Shown here piece by piece: positions 22,410-30,836 of a stretch of 64,000 nucleotides of DNA. The notes under the pieces were generated by a model. That model was not told the DNA's origin, did not search any database, and was given only the letters and a program-made list of their open reading frames with translations. The stretch is from Emydura subglobosa (taxonomy: Eukaryota; Chordata; Testudines; Chelidae), in the NCBI GenBank assembly GCA_007922225.1, contig ML679969.1, positions 19,796,932-19,860,931 on the forward strand. Direction: 5' to 3'. Positions within the stretch are counted from its first letter, which is position 1; each line of letters begins with the position of its first letter. A program made the position numbers and the translations under genes.

Positions 22410-22770
22410 TGATTAGAACTGAATGAAAATCAGAATTCCTGTCCCATGAGAAATTCTGATATTTCAACTTTTTTTTTCCAGAATCAGAATGAAAAATTGA
22501 AATGTCAACATTTTTCATGGAACAAAAATTTTTAAAAAATTTAGGTTCTTGAATTTGGATTCATAAACAATTTGGCATTTTTAATCAAAATGAAACACTT
22601 TGATATTCCTGTACTGAAACATTTCATTTTGGTTTCTTAAATTGACTGAAATGTTTCATTTCAAGTCAGTTCATCATTAAACTACGTTTTCCCAGCAGTC
22701 TTCAAGAAAGTTGTAATCTGGGTCTATAATCATGTCCCCATTCTCCCATGATGCACCATGTTGATACTGG
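22410..22770. repeat. GAAATTTTC-rich AT repeat, left part
   Basis: Words such as 'actgaaacatttcatttt' and 'ctgaaatgtttcatttcaag' belong to the family also at 2.64, 33.13 and 55.42 kb. It ends in 'tccccattctcccatgatgc', whose complement-like partner 'agagaatgggacatgagatg' is at 23.57 kb, so an insertion may have split a foldback. Confidence 0.4.
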
Positions 22771-22774
22771 ACAC

Positions 22775-23505
22775 TTTGTGATCAGTGTGGATACCAGTGG
22801 GACACAGTACGCCCGATTTGCAGATCAATAAGGTTTAATGTGCAAGGTTTTCTATAAATACACTAGTTAGAGACAAAGCCTAAAATTAACTACAATATAT
22901 CATACTCACTAAGCCTAGAGAGATAAGCAGTCACTCAGAAGGCTGTATACAGGAACGGCTTTCTTCAGTGGCCCCACCAGGGAATCAGTGGATCCTTTGG
23001 TCCAACAGGCAGCACCTCCCGCAGAGTCAGGTGTTGATGGAGCGCCCCGCTTTGTCTAAGTGGTGACTTCTTATACCCTTCCATAAACAATCTTCACCTA
23101 ATTAACGCTCCACATTGGGTTTCCACCCTTAACTACATTCCATTCTCACCATGATAATTGGGGTCATCAAAACAACATCTGGTGATAGGAGGGGCGAAGT
23201 AAAAGTATGCTCCTTGGCAATAAAACAGTGTATCCCCAAACGTTCAAGGATAACTTGTTATTCCCATTACCGTTATCTATGTGCAGCTGCAAGCATACAG
23301 TATTTGTATTTTGTCTTATGTGCTGTGGTATGCAGAAACTGAGACATCTATAAGGTTATTCAGTAGTCCTATTCATCTCTGCCAACTGGAAGATGTCATG
23401 CTACAGGGGTCGGAATAGCCAAGCAAGCAACTGAAGCTATGTTAGGCCTGTAGGATAGTGGTCAAGCAACTCAAATTGTACTGGGCCTACAACACACCAC
23501 ATAGC
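22775..23505 (-). mobile_element. Probable ERV LTR inserted in the AT repeat
   Basis: A GC-balanced block between two halves of the AT-rich repeat. The AT-rich start 'gatcaataaggtttaatgtg' and later 'cttataccctt' read on the minus strand as a TATA-like and a poly(A)-like region. The text 'aaggctgtatacaggaacgg' and 'gcaataaaacagtgtatccc' shows no coding frame. Called from its position and composition; the class and exact ends are uncertain. Confidence 0.35.
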
Positions 23506-23529
23506 TCAATCCAAGGGAAAAGGCACTGT

Positions 23530-23781
23530 GTAATATTGGAGATGTAGTCCAGCCAGGAAGCCCAGCTACTGGAAGAGAATGGGACATGAGATGCCTGAAC
23601 AACATCTCCCTTGAAACAATGCAGTTTAAGGGAAATGCAGTTTAAGATTGAACTGACTCAAAATGAAATGTTACTGGGTTATTTAAGCAAACTGAAATAT
23701 TGCAATTTGGGTCAAACCAACCTGAAACAAAACATGTCATTTTGGCATTCCTGACAGAAAATTGAAAAACCATAGAAATTC
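23530..23781. repeat. GAAATTTTC-rich AT repeat, right part
   Basis: 'aagaatgggacatgagatg'-like text and 'caaactgaaatattgcaatt' continue the AT-rich repeat family in the opposite sense to 22.41-22.77 kb. It ends at the target site of the Penelope-like insertion. Confidence 0.4.
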
Positions 23782-23852
23782 TCAAACTTAACAAAGACAA
23801 AGACAATGAGAGTTCTGTGGCACTTTAAAGACTAACAAATTTAATATTTGTA

Positions 23853-23890
23853 GACATAAGCTTTCGAGAGACTTAGCTCTCTTCTTCAGA
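23853..23890 (-). ncRNA. Hammerhead-ribozyme-like motif, minus copy
   Basis: On the minus strand: CTGAAGA (23889-23883), one extra A, a hairpin with five pairs (GAGAG with CTCTC), then GAAA (23865-23862), then a short 'gcttat' segment ending in GTC (23855-23853). This is the order of the hammerhead core CUGANGA-helix II-GAAA-helix III-NUH. The bases expected to form helix I (CTGCAT upstream, TACAAA downstream) pair poorly, so activity is doubtful. Confidence 0.5.
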
Positions 23891-24200
23891 TGCAGTAATA
23901 CAGAAAATAGGTAACACATAGGTATCTTATAGGTATCCAGGTGCATTGAGAACAATGGGGGAGGTGGAGTCCGGTACTTAAGACCTAATGACGACCATTG
24001 AGTAGGAGGTGAGAATGGGTGAGCAAAGTAATTTACCTTCGGTAGTGAGATAGCCATTCCAAGTCTCTGTTTAAACCCAGTTTGAATGTGTCAAGTTTGC
24101 AGGTCATTTCTAATTCAGCAGTTTCTCTTTGAAATCTGTTTTTTTCTCAATGCACCTGCATACCTATAAGATACCTCTGTGTTACCTATTTTGTGTATTA

Positions 24201-24248
24201 TTGCATCTGAAGAAGAGAACTAAGTCTCTCGAAAGCTTATGTCTGCAA
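24201..24248 (+). ncRNA. Hammerhead-ribozyme-like motif, plus copy
   Basis: Plus strand: TTGCA (24201-24205), T, CTGAAGA (24207-24213), A, helix II GAGA/TCTC (24215-24218 with 24227-24230), GAAA (24231-24234), a minimal helix III around 'gcttatgt', and GTC (24241-24243 region), then TGCAA (24244-24248). TTGCA and TGCAA are perfectly complementary and would form helix I. Hammerhead motifs with a very short helix III are known from the terminal repeats of Penelope-like elements. The extra A before helix II and the weak helix III leave self-cleavage unproven. Confidence 0.55.
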
Positions 24249-24343
24249 ATATTAAATTTGTTAGTCTTTAAAGTGCCACAGAACTCTCGTTGTCTTTGCT
24301 GTATACAGACTAACACGGCTACCCCTCTGAATCAAACTTAACA

Positions 24344-24595
24344 GGAAGCCCTTGTCTGAGTGTGGGCCACAGAGCAGTTTAACATGCATTTGGAGAAATA
24401 AATATATTGTATGTATTTATTATATTTATATGTCTGCATTTAATGATTCATTATACACTAACGGCTAATTCACATTAAATCCTAGCAAATCTGCCATGTT
24501 ACCTCCTTGAATCCAGTGTCTAGGGTGGAGACCTCAACCATATGATTTTACTTTTGAATGCAATACAAGAAAAAAGCAATGTTGACAATGTGTTG
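24344..24595. other. No recognised feature
   Basis: AT-rich text between the Penelope-like insertion and the integrase relic. By position it may be the RNase H to integrase linker of the eroded plus-strand gypsy, but no motif is readable. Confidence 0.3.
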
Positions 24596-24599
24596 TCAT

Positions 24600-25074
24600 G
24601 TCTTCCACTTCTAGACACTATCTCTCACCTAGCAGCAGAAGATTGTTGCGTGAAAGATAGTTTCAGAGTGCATGGCAGATTTGCTAGCATTAACTGTGCA
24701 AGAATATAGATTGCTTCTCAGCAAGATGATCTCTAAAGTGAACTTTGTCAAATTGTACAAATGAGAAAAAGTCCAAATCTGGACAAACATATTCCATATC
24801 ATAGACCTGAAAATGAACTATCTACCTAGGTCAGTATTGTATTAAGAGGAGACTGAATCATGATTCCAGTGTGCAAGATGAAATGAACGGTATATTTGGC
24901 TTATGAAACTCACCCAGGTATTCTTCAGACTAAACAGTTTTTGAGTAATTTTTTCTTCCCTAACATGGACTCAGACATTGAACAGCAGAACAGCCATGAT
25001 AATGCATGTGTAATTAATATCTCTCTACATGATGACCAACTGTGGAAACTTTCATATGTACCATGTGGTTCATG
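24600..25074 (+). pseudogene. Ty3/gypsy integrase N-terminal relic
   Basis: The plus strand at 24760-24845 reads LCQIVQMRKSPNLDKHIPY then RPENELST, and after a stop 24895-24980 reads AYETHPGILQTKQFLSNFFF-PNMDSDIE. This is the H-x-x-H-P-G-x-x-x-T-K-x-x-L ... F-W-W-P-x-M zinc-binding start of gypsy integrases, with the tryptophans replaced. The second pair of cysteines is not clear. It is on the same strand as, and downstream of, the gag and RT relics, in standard Ty3 order. It is cut by a CR1 at 25077. Confidence 0.65.
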
Positions 25075-25076
25075 GA

Positions 25077-25775
25077 TATAGAAGAGTTGGGTTGGAAGGA
25101 ACCTCAGGAAGTCACCTAGTCCATCTCCCTGCTCAAAGCAGGACCAACCCCAACTAAATTGTCCCAGCCAGGGCTTTGTCAAGCCAGGCCTTAAAAACCT
25201 CTAAGGATGGAGATTTCACCACCTCCCTAGTTAATTCATTCCAATGCTTCCCCATCCTCCTAGGGAAAAAGTTTTTCCTAATATTCAACCTAGACTTCCC
25301 CCACTGCAACTTGAGACCATTGGTCCTTTTTTCTCATCTGCCACAACTGAGAACTGCCTAGCTCCACCCTCTTTGGAACCCCCTTCAGGTAGTTGAAGGC
25401 TGCTATCAAATCCCCCCTCACTCTTCTCTTCTGCAGACTAAATGAGCCCAATTCCCTCAGCCTCTCCTCATAAGACATGTGCCCCAGCCCTCTAATCATT
25501 GTCGTTGCACTCCACTGGACTCTCTCCAATTTGTCCACATCCTTCCTGTAGTGGGGGGCCCAAATTGGACACAATACTCCAGAGATGGCCTCATCAGTGC
25601 CAAATAGAGGGGAATAATTGCTTCCTTTGATCTGCTGGCAATGCTGCTACTAATGCAGCCCAATATGCAGTTAGCTTTCTTGGCAACAAGGGCACACTGT
25701 TGACTCATATCTAGCTTCTCGTCTAATGTAACACCCAGATCCATTTCTACAGAACTGCTGCTTAGCCAGTCAGTC
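25077..25775 (-). pseudogene. CR1 LINE, 5'-truncated, minus strand
   Basis: The 3' end 'atagaagagttgggttggaa' and 'ggaacctcaggaagtcacct' starts the copy. ORF2 peptides on the minus strand include [31 protein letters not shown] text and [12 protein letters not shown]. Frameshifts divide it into at least three pieces. It stops at about 25775 and lies exactly at the boundary between the two gypsy elements of opposite strand, so it may have entered at or near that junction. Confidence 0.88.
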
Positions 25776-25789
25776 CTAGGGGGTGCTTA

Positions 25790-26560
25790 GCCAGTTGGTC
25801 CAGGGGCTAAAATGGTCAAGAATCCCAGAATAAATTGGCAGTAATAGCCGGCCAGTCCTTGAAAACGACATACCTGTTTCCTCAAAGAAGGTGTGGAATA
25901 TGTCTGGAGGGCCTGGATCTTATTGACCTAGAGTTGCACTTTGCCTTTTCCTAAAGAATACCCAAGATAAGTTGTCTCATCCTTGTCCTTGTGACATTTA
26001 ACAGGGTTCGCTGTCAGGTTGGCTTTCTTGAGGGATTGTAACACAGTCATCCCATGTTTTAGGTGTTCCTGGCAGTCTTGACTCTAGACTACAATGTTGT
26101 CTAGGTATGCAGCAGCTATGGGGTTGGAGGATCCAGTTCATTAGCCATTGGAACATGATTAGGACCCTATGCAAACTGAAGGGCATTGTCTGAAAATGGA
26201 AGAGCCCAAAGGGGGTGGAAAAAGCTGTCTTTTCCCCAGTTTCTGGTGAGAGAGGGATCTGTCACTCCAGAGTGGTAATGTACTCCACTTCCGCAACTAG
26301 TCAAGTTGTTCATCAATGTGAGGCATTGGGTATGCATCAAATTTTGACAATGCATTGACATTTCGGAAATCGACGCAAAACTGGGTGGTCCGATTGGGCT
26401 TAAGGACCAGCACTATGGAGCTTTTTCAGTTGCTAAATGATTCTTGGATCACTCCCAGCTCTAGCTTTGGTTGGTGTTCTTGCTTCATGTTTTCTCTCTA
26501 CTTCTGGGGAGCGGTTGAGTGTTTTCTCTGACCTTCAGCCCTAGTTCTGTCTGAATTATA
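25790..26560 (-). pseudogene. Gypsy reverse transcriptase (IN-first element)
   Basis: Minus-strand RT of a Ty3/gypsy element. In order: LELGVIQESFSN (about 26470), VLVLKPNRTTQFCVDFRN (about 26410), ALSKFDAYPMPHIDE with minor changes (about 26340), GEKTAFSTPFGLFHFQ (about 26220), FQWLMNWILQPH (about 26140), YLDN at 26108-26097, KANLTANPVKC (about 26020), TTYLGYSLGKGKVQL (about 25970) and QGLAGYYCQFIPGFL (about 25840). The active-site YLDD has become YLDN, and there are stops. RNase H is absent because the CR1 boundary comes first. This RT lies downstream of integrase, not upstream as in Ty3. Confidence 0.85.
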
Positions 26561-26599
26561 AAATGGGTGGTTCAAGGTTGAGTAGAAAATACTGAAGAA

Positions 26600-27060
26600 A
26601 AGGCTGTGATCAGTTGCTGAGCCTAGGTTCTTGACCATCCCTGGCTTTGAGGCCTTGGCAGCCTGTGGACCTAATTCGGGTTCTGGTGGGTAGGGAACTA
26701 TCAGTTGGCTTTCCTGGGTTTTCTACGGTTTTAAAAAATTCACATGGTAGATTTGTTGCACCTTTCACTTGTCTGGTTGTCAGATTTTGTAATTCACCTG
26801 CTCCACACATCGGATCACCTCATCTGGCCCTTGCCACCATGCTAGGAGCTTTGATTCAGAGCTGGGTAATAACAAGAGAACCTGATTACCAGATTGGAAA
26901 AACTGGAGGCGAGCCTTTTATTATATGCTGCTTTCTGGGTGCTTTGGGTGTGTGGGAGGTTCTCCTTGGCAAATAAGCCTAGAGCTTCAAGTTTCTCCCA
27001 CAGGGTCAAGATATATTGTATTATGTTACTGGCTCAAGACAGTTGTTCTTCCCACATTTA
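26600..27060 (-). pseudogene. Gypsy integrase C-terminal (GPY/F-like) region
   Basis: Between the integrase core and RT, the minus strand keeps text like LLPSSESKLLARWQGP-type sequence: the DNA at 26880-26800 gives ALNQSS-, LGGKGQMR-like frames, and a downstream YKI-QPDK then HVNFFKTVENPGKP at about 26780-26700. This matches the W-x-G-P-Y/F ... Y-x-I-x-x-P ... H-V-N-L-L-K segment that ends gypsy integrases and binds DNA. Several frameshifts are present. Only part of the motif can be read with confidence. Confidence 0.6.
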
Positions 27061-27830
27061 TCAAACAAGATCTAAAACCCCTTGTGGTTGCATTCCATAT
27101 AACAGCTCAAATGGTCTGAAGCCAGTGAGGATTGGGGGGACATCTAGCGTGGTGAACTGAAGAGAAGGGAGTAACTGGTCCCAGTGTTGGACACCCATAA
27201 AGACAAATCTAAAGAGCATCATTTTTAGTATTCGGTTGAAGCACTCCACCAGGCCATCCTTGGTAGACAGATGTCCTTAGGGTCTTTGATTTCAGTAAAT
27301 GGCACAGTTGCCTCATTGACTGGGACATAAAGTTTGTTCCCCAATCTGTTAAGATTTCCCATGGCACCGTAATTCGAGCAAAGCTTTCCATAAGTTCAGT
27401 GGCAACTACTTTGGCATTCATAGAGTGTAATGGTAGACCTTCGCATAGTCCACTACAACTAAAAAAGCGGCACTCTTCTCCAGGGGGCCAACTGCATTGA
27501 TTCCAATCTGCTCAAAGGGTATGCTTACTAGCAGGAGGTAAATCAAGGGAGCTTTCTTGTTTGGCCGAGGTGCAGTGAGCTGAAATTCTGGGCATGAGAC
27601 GCAAAAATACAGAACATCTTTGTAGACTCTGTAGGGCCAAAAGAACTGGGCCAGAATTTATGCTAACATCTTCTCCCTCCCGAATGCCCTGCAAAGGGTA
27701 TGGAATGGGTGAGTTGCAGAACCTTCTTCGGATAGGATCGGGGCATGAGAAACTGATGCCGAACTTCCTCAGTTTGCTGTTCCTTCTCAATGTGATATAA
27801 GTGGTCACTGTGAATTTTGAAGAGTTGGGA
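27061..27830 (-). pseudogene. Gypsy integrase (zinc finger and DDE core)
   Basis: Minus strand, 5' to 3'. The zinc-binding domain has LTHSIPFAGHSGREKMLA (about 27700-27645) and FCVSCPEFQLTAPRPNKK (about 27605-27550), giving the H-H-C-C set. The catalytic core has FLVVVDYAKVYH (first D, about 27455), ITVPWEILTDWGTNFMSQ (second D, about 27335) and DGLVECFNRILK (catalytic E, about 27255). HWDQLLPSLQFTT and STGF-like TGFRPFELLYGMQP follow (27180-27080). The triad D, D, E and zinc ligands are visible, yet frameshifts and stops break the frame. Integrase comes before RT here. Confidence 0.88.
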
Positions 27831-28065
27831 CAGTCCCATTTGACAAGTTTCGACAGTCTACTGACTTACCACTGCCTCTTGGATATATGGTCAACTCAGT
27901 ATGTCATCCACCCATTGTTCTTCTACAAAATTGGTGTCAGAATCTCTGACTCAGGTAATGGAGGGACCTTCCCGTCAGGTTGGGATGGTGCCTGTTTTGC
28001 TGGGTTGGCTCTGATGAGCAGGATGTCCCTGCATCAGGACTGGTGATCTCTTCAGACCCTTAAGG
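27831..28065 (-). other. Gypsy spacer between protease side and integrase
   Basis: No clear motif. In this orientation it leads into the integrase zinc finger. The segment begins next to the inserted LTR. Confidence 0.35.
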
Positions 28066-28069
28066 GTCT

Positions 28070-28836
28070 CTGACTCAAGCAGACCTGTGGCTGGAGGTAG
28101 GGGGACCCAGCAGTCTAGAGGTGTGCTCCGCTGGGGCAGAGAGTTCGTATTTTGGGATCTCGGTGGTGGGAAGAAACAACCGGACAAAGGAATACCCAAA
28201 TGAGAATTTATTTAGCACAATAGTTAGTGTTATCTGAGCAGCAACAACACTTAGCAATCAGCACCTGAGGGCCCATGAGTGCTAAGGCTACAGACTGAGG
28301 GGTATTACGAGTACGCTCCAATCTACTCAAGCGGGAAAGAAGGCGCTTACCAGAATGAGGGTGGGAAGGCCCATTCTCCACCCTATAAGCGAGTTGCAAC
28401 CAGGGAGCCGATCCACCCAGGGCATCTGCTAGTACCTCGATGGAGCCACGGAAAGCCTCAGGCAGGGCAGCACCTGGGCGTCCCTATATGCCCCTCTTCT
28501 CCTTAACTCTAGCAATAAGTTTTCCGGCTACTGATTATGTATATCTCAATCCACTTAAGGATTGGGCCTTAACATTTGGTTTCTGTTAGTCTATTGGCTA
28601 TTACCTAGGGGCATTCTGGATTTTCCATTCAAAAGCTGCGGTTAATTGTTTATAGTTCAAGTTATCTTTACAGCTAGTCTAAGCCTCCGTACAGCTGGTC
28701 TAAGCAAAATTTTTATTAATCTAAGCAGATTCTATGCTATTTTCATCCTGAGGATACTTTTAGGCCCTGGAGATAGTTCTTTTTATCTTCTAGGGGTTTT
28801 TCAGAGGACAAGGCCAGATCTAGCCCTCAGGAGGCC
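28070..28836 (-). mobile_element. ERV-type LTR inserted in the gypsy element
   Basis: A minus-strand LTR lies between the protease and integrase relics. Its poly(A) signal is at 28207-28212 ('tttatt' on the plus strand, within 'gagaatttatttagcac'). U5-like text follows toward 28070 ('gcagacctgtggctggaggt'). No retroviral genes are attached, so it is a solo or truncated LTR that split the gypsy copy. Boundaries are inferred from where gypsy text stops and resumes. Confidence 0.5.
28207..28212 (-). terminator. LTR polyadenylation signal
   Basis: AATAAA on the minus strand in 'gtgctaaataaattctcatt', near the expected R region of the LTR inserted in the gypsy element. Confidence 0.5.
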
Positions 28837-29245
28837 TTAGCATTGCTCATAAAGCCTACTCTGGATTTCAGAGCCTAGTCCTGCCAAGCTAAGCTGTTTT
28901 CGCATTACAATTCTCTTGCGCGCCCTACAAGAGGGAGTCCCGCAAACTCCTTTAGCAACTCCCCAAAATAATTCCAGGCTCAGCCAATAATAATGGGGAA
29001 GGCAAGCATCAGGGCCAGGCCTACCATTATGGACTTTGTACACTCCCCCATTGTTACATTCATTTGTATGTGGGGATATGATTTCACATCCCCATGCACA
29101 CACTGTAACAGGGTCGTGCCCCAAGTAGACCCCAGGTTAGGAATCATAGAGCTCCACACAAGGGTCTAAACACAATCCAAGTCCACAAGCCCCGCCATTC
29201 CTATCCCATTCGCCCATACCAGGATCATCAGCTTTGCTAGGTTTT
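28837..29245 (-). pseudogene. Gypsy aspartic protease region
   Basis: The minus strand reads ANGIGMAGLVDLDC at about 29215-29171, where retrotransposon proteases have A-L-V-D-(S/T)-G-C; the catalytic D-S/T-G has become D-L-D. The next part, LLQCVHGD and SYPHTNVT (about 29105-29060), then YYWLSLELFWG (about 28990-28960), resembles the flap and C-terminal half of this protease family. It would process Gag and Pol. Frameshifts occur between segments. Confidence 0.65.
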
Positions 29246-29735
29246 CTTAAGCTCGTGTCCCTAGGGTCCAGATGTTCCCAAAGTTGCACTCCATTTAGGT
29301 GCAATGTTTGCACCAGGGCTTGGGATGGCCACACATAAAACACCTGTCCTGGGCTTGGCTGTTATGACTGCCATCACCCCTCTGGTTATTTAGGCCGTCT
29401 CTTCCCCATGGGATCCCATGAATTCAGGCTCCAGAGATGTTCCTTTCTTAACCTGTGGTGGGTCAGTGGTTTCTTGGACTGGGGCATGGGTCAATGGCTC
29501 CAGACTTCAGGGGCAGAAGACCCTGTGGCTCCTCGTTCATCAGGCCCTCCAGAGTCCAGCTGAGGGGGAGGGGGAGTGGATTTAAGCGCCTCGATATAGT
29601 TTTTTCCGTGGGTTGCTCCCTCCTTTAGTGGAGTGGGGCTCTTTGTCCCCACATGTCCCTGGTTCAGTAACTGGTTGGAAGACAGGGAACAAAAGTCAGG
29701 AATAAATGGTCAGTTTTCAGAATGCCATGATGTAA
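29246..29735 (-). pseudogene. Gypsy gag relic with zinc knuckle
   Basis: On the minus strand, DRCFMCGHPKPWCKHC at about 29345-29299 is a nucleocapsid zinc knuckle with the C-x2-C start intact and the histidine spacing disturbed. It precedes the protease, giving the order gag, protease, integrase, RT on the minus strand. Upstream text toward 29735 is P- and G-rich without a capsid motif. The copy is cut at the CR1 boundary at about 29738. Confidence 0.6.
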
Positions 29736-29737
29736 AT

Positions 29738-30836
29738 AGTGGGGTTCCCCACAGGTCTGTACTAGGACAGTGCTGTTCAACATCTTCATAAATGATCTGG
29801 AAAAAGTGAGGTGGCAAAATTTGCAGATGATACAAAATTATTCAAGAGAGTTAAGGCCAAAGCAAACTGCAAAGGGATCTCACTAATCTGGGTGACTGGG
29901 CAAGTAAATGGCAGATCAAATTTAGTGTTCAATAAATGCAAAGTAATATATATTGGAAAACATAATCCCAACTACATGTACAAAATGATGGAGTGTAAAT
30001 AAACTGTTACCACTCAAGAAGGAGACCGTGGAGCCATTGTGGATTGTTCTCTGAAAATATCCACTCAGTGTGCAATGGCAGTCAAAAAAGCTAACAGCAT
30101 GTTAGGAACCATTAGGAAAGGGATAAATAGTAAGACAGAAATATCATAATGCCACTGTATAAAATCATGGTACACCTACACCTGGAATGTTGCATGCAGT
30201 TCTGGTTGTCTCATTTAAAAAAAGATATATTAGAAAAGGAAAAGGGACAGAGATGGGCAACAAAAATGACTACGGGTATGGAACAGCTTCCATATCAGGA
30301 GGGATTAAAAAGACTGGGACCGTTCAGCTTGGAAAAGAGATGACTAAATGGGAATATGATAGAGGTCTATAAAAAGATGTGGAGAAAGTGAATAAGGACA
30401 TGTTATTGACCCCCTTCACATAACACAAGAACCAGGAGTTACCCAATGAAATTAATAGGTGGCAGGTTTAAAACAAACATAAGGAAGTACCTCTTCACAC
30501 AAAACACAGTCAACCTGGAGAACTCATTGCCAGGGAATGCTGTAAAGGCCAAAACTATAACTGGGTTCAAAAAAGAGTTAGATAAGTTCATGGAGGATAC
30601 GTTCATCAGTGGCTATTAGCCAAGATGGTCAGAGATACAACCCCATGCTCTGGATGTCCCTAAACTTCTGACTACCAGAAACAGGGACTGGATGACAGGG
30701 GATGGATCACTCGATGATTGCCCTGCTTTGTTCATTCTCTTTGAAGCATATGGCACTTGCCACTGTAGGAAGACAGGATACTGGGCTAGATGGACCATTA
30801 GTCTCACCCAATCTGGCCATTGTTATGTTCTTATAA
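29738..30836 (+). pseudogene. CR1 LINE, older subfamily, plus strand
   Basis: It begins at the RT motif B region ('gtggggttccccacaggtct', G-V-P-Q-G-like) and continues with FADDTKLFKRV at 29817-29850, so the F-A-D-D box is intact. Next come KVIYIGKHNPNYMYK, PLYKIMVHLHLECCMQF and EKRMTKWEY-like text. The 3' UTR contains 'gatggatcactcgatgattg' and 'gatactgggctagatggacc', ending 'ggccattgttatgttctta'. Stops and frameshifts are frequent. The tail form, ending in a TTATGTTCTTA variant, differs from the ATTCTATG CR1s. Confidence 0.88.

Larger units (their letters stand above)
23794..24331 (+). mobile_element. Penelope-like element, head-to-head inverted pair
   Basis: The insertion is flanked by a perfect 12-bp target duplication, 'tcaaacttaaca' at 23782-23793 and 24332-24343. 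Inside are two copies of the same segment in opposite orientation: about 23808-23965 (minus) and 24129-24292 (plus), nearly identical by eye, with a spacer of about 165 bases. Only the plus copy has the full 3' end 'acagactaacacggctaccc' and 'ctctgaatc'. This terminal text is the common 3' end of reptile Penelope-like elements, which often leave inverted terminal-repeat arrangements. No RT or GIY-YIG endonuclease frame remains. Assignment to Penelope rests on remembered family sequence. Confidence 0.65.

Noticed and set aside
23788..24341. Two similar small proteins of 89 and 70 codons
   Set aside because: They are the same inverted-repeat DNA read from each arm of the Penelope-like insertion, covering the hammerhead-like motif, and not genes.
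25077..29735. Copia (Ty1) element because integrase precedes RT
   Set aside because: RT and integrase motifs (FDAYPMP-type, GPY-type tail, HHCC spacing) are gypsy-like, so the order alone was not taken as copia.
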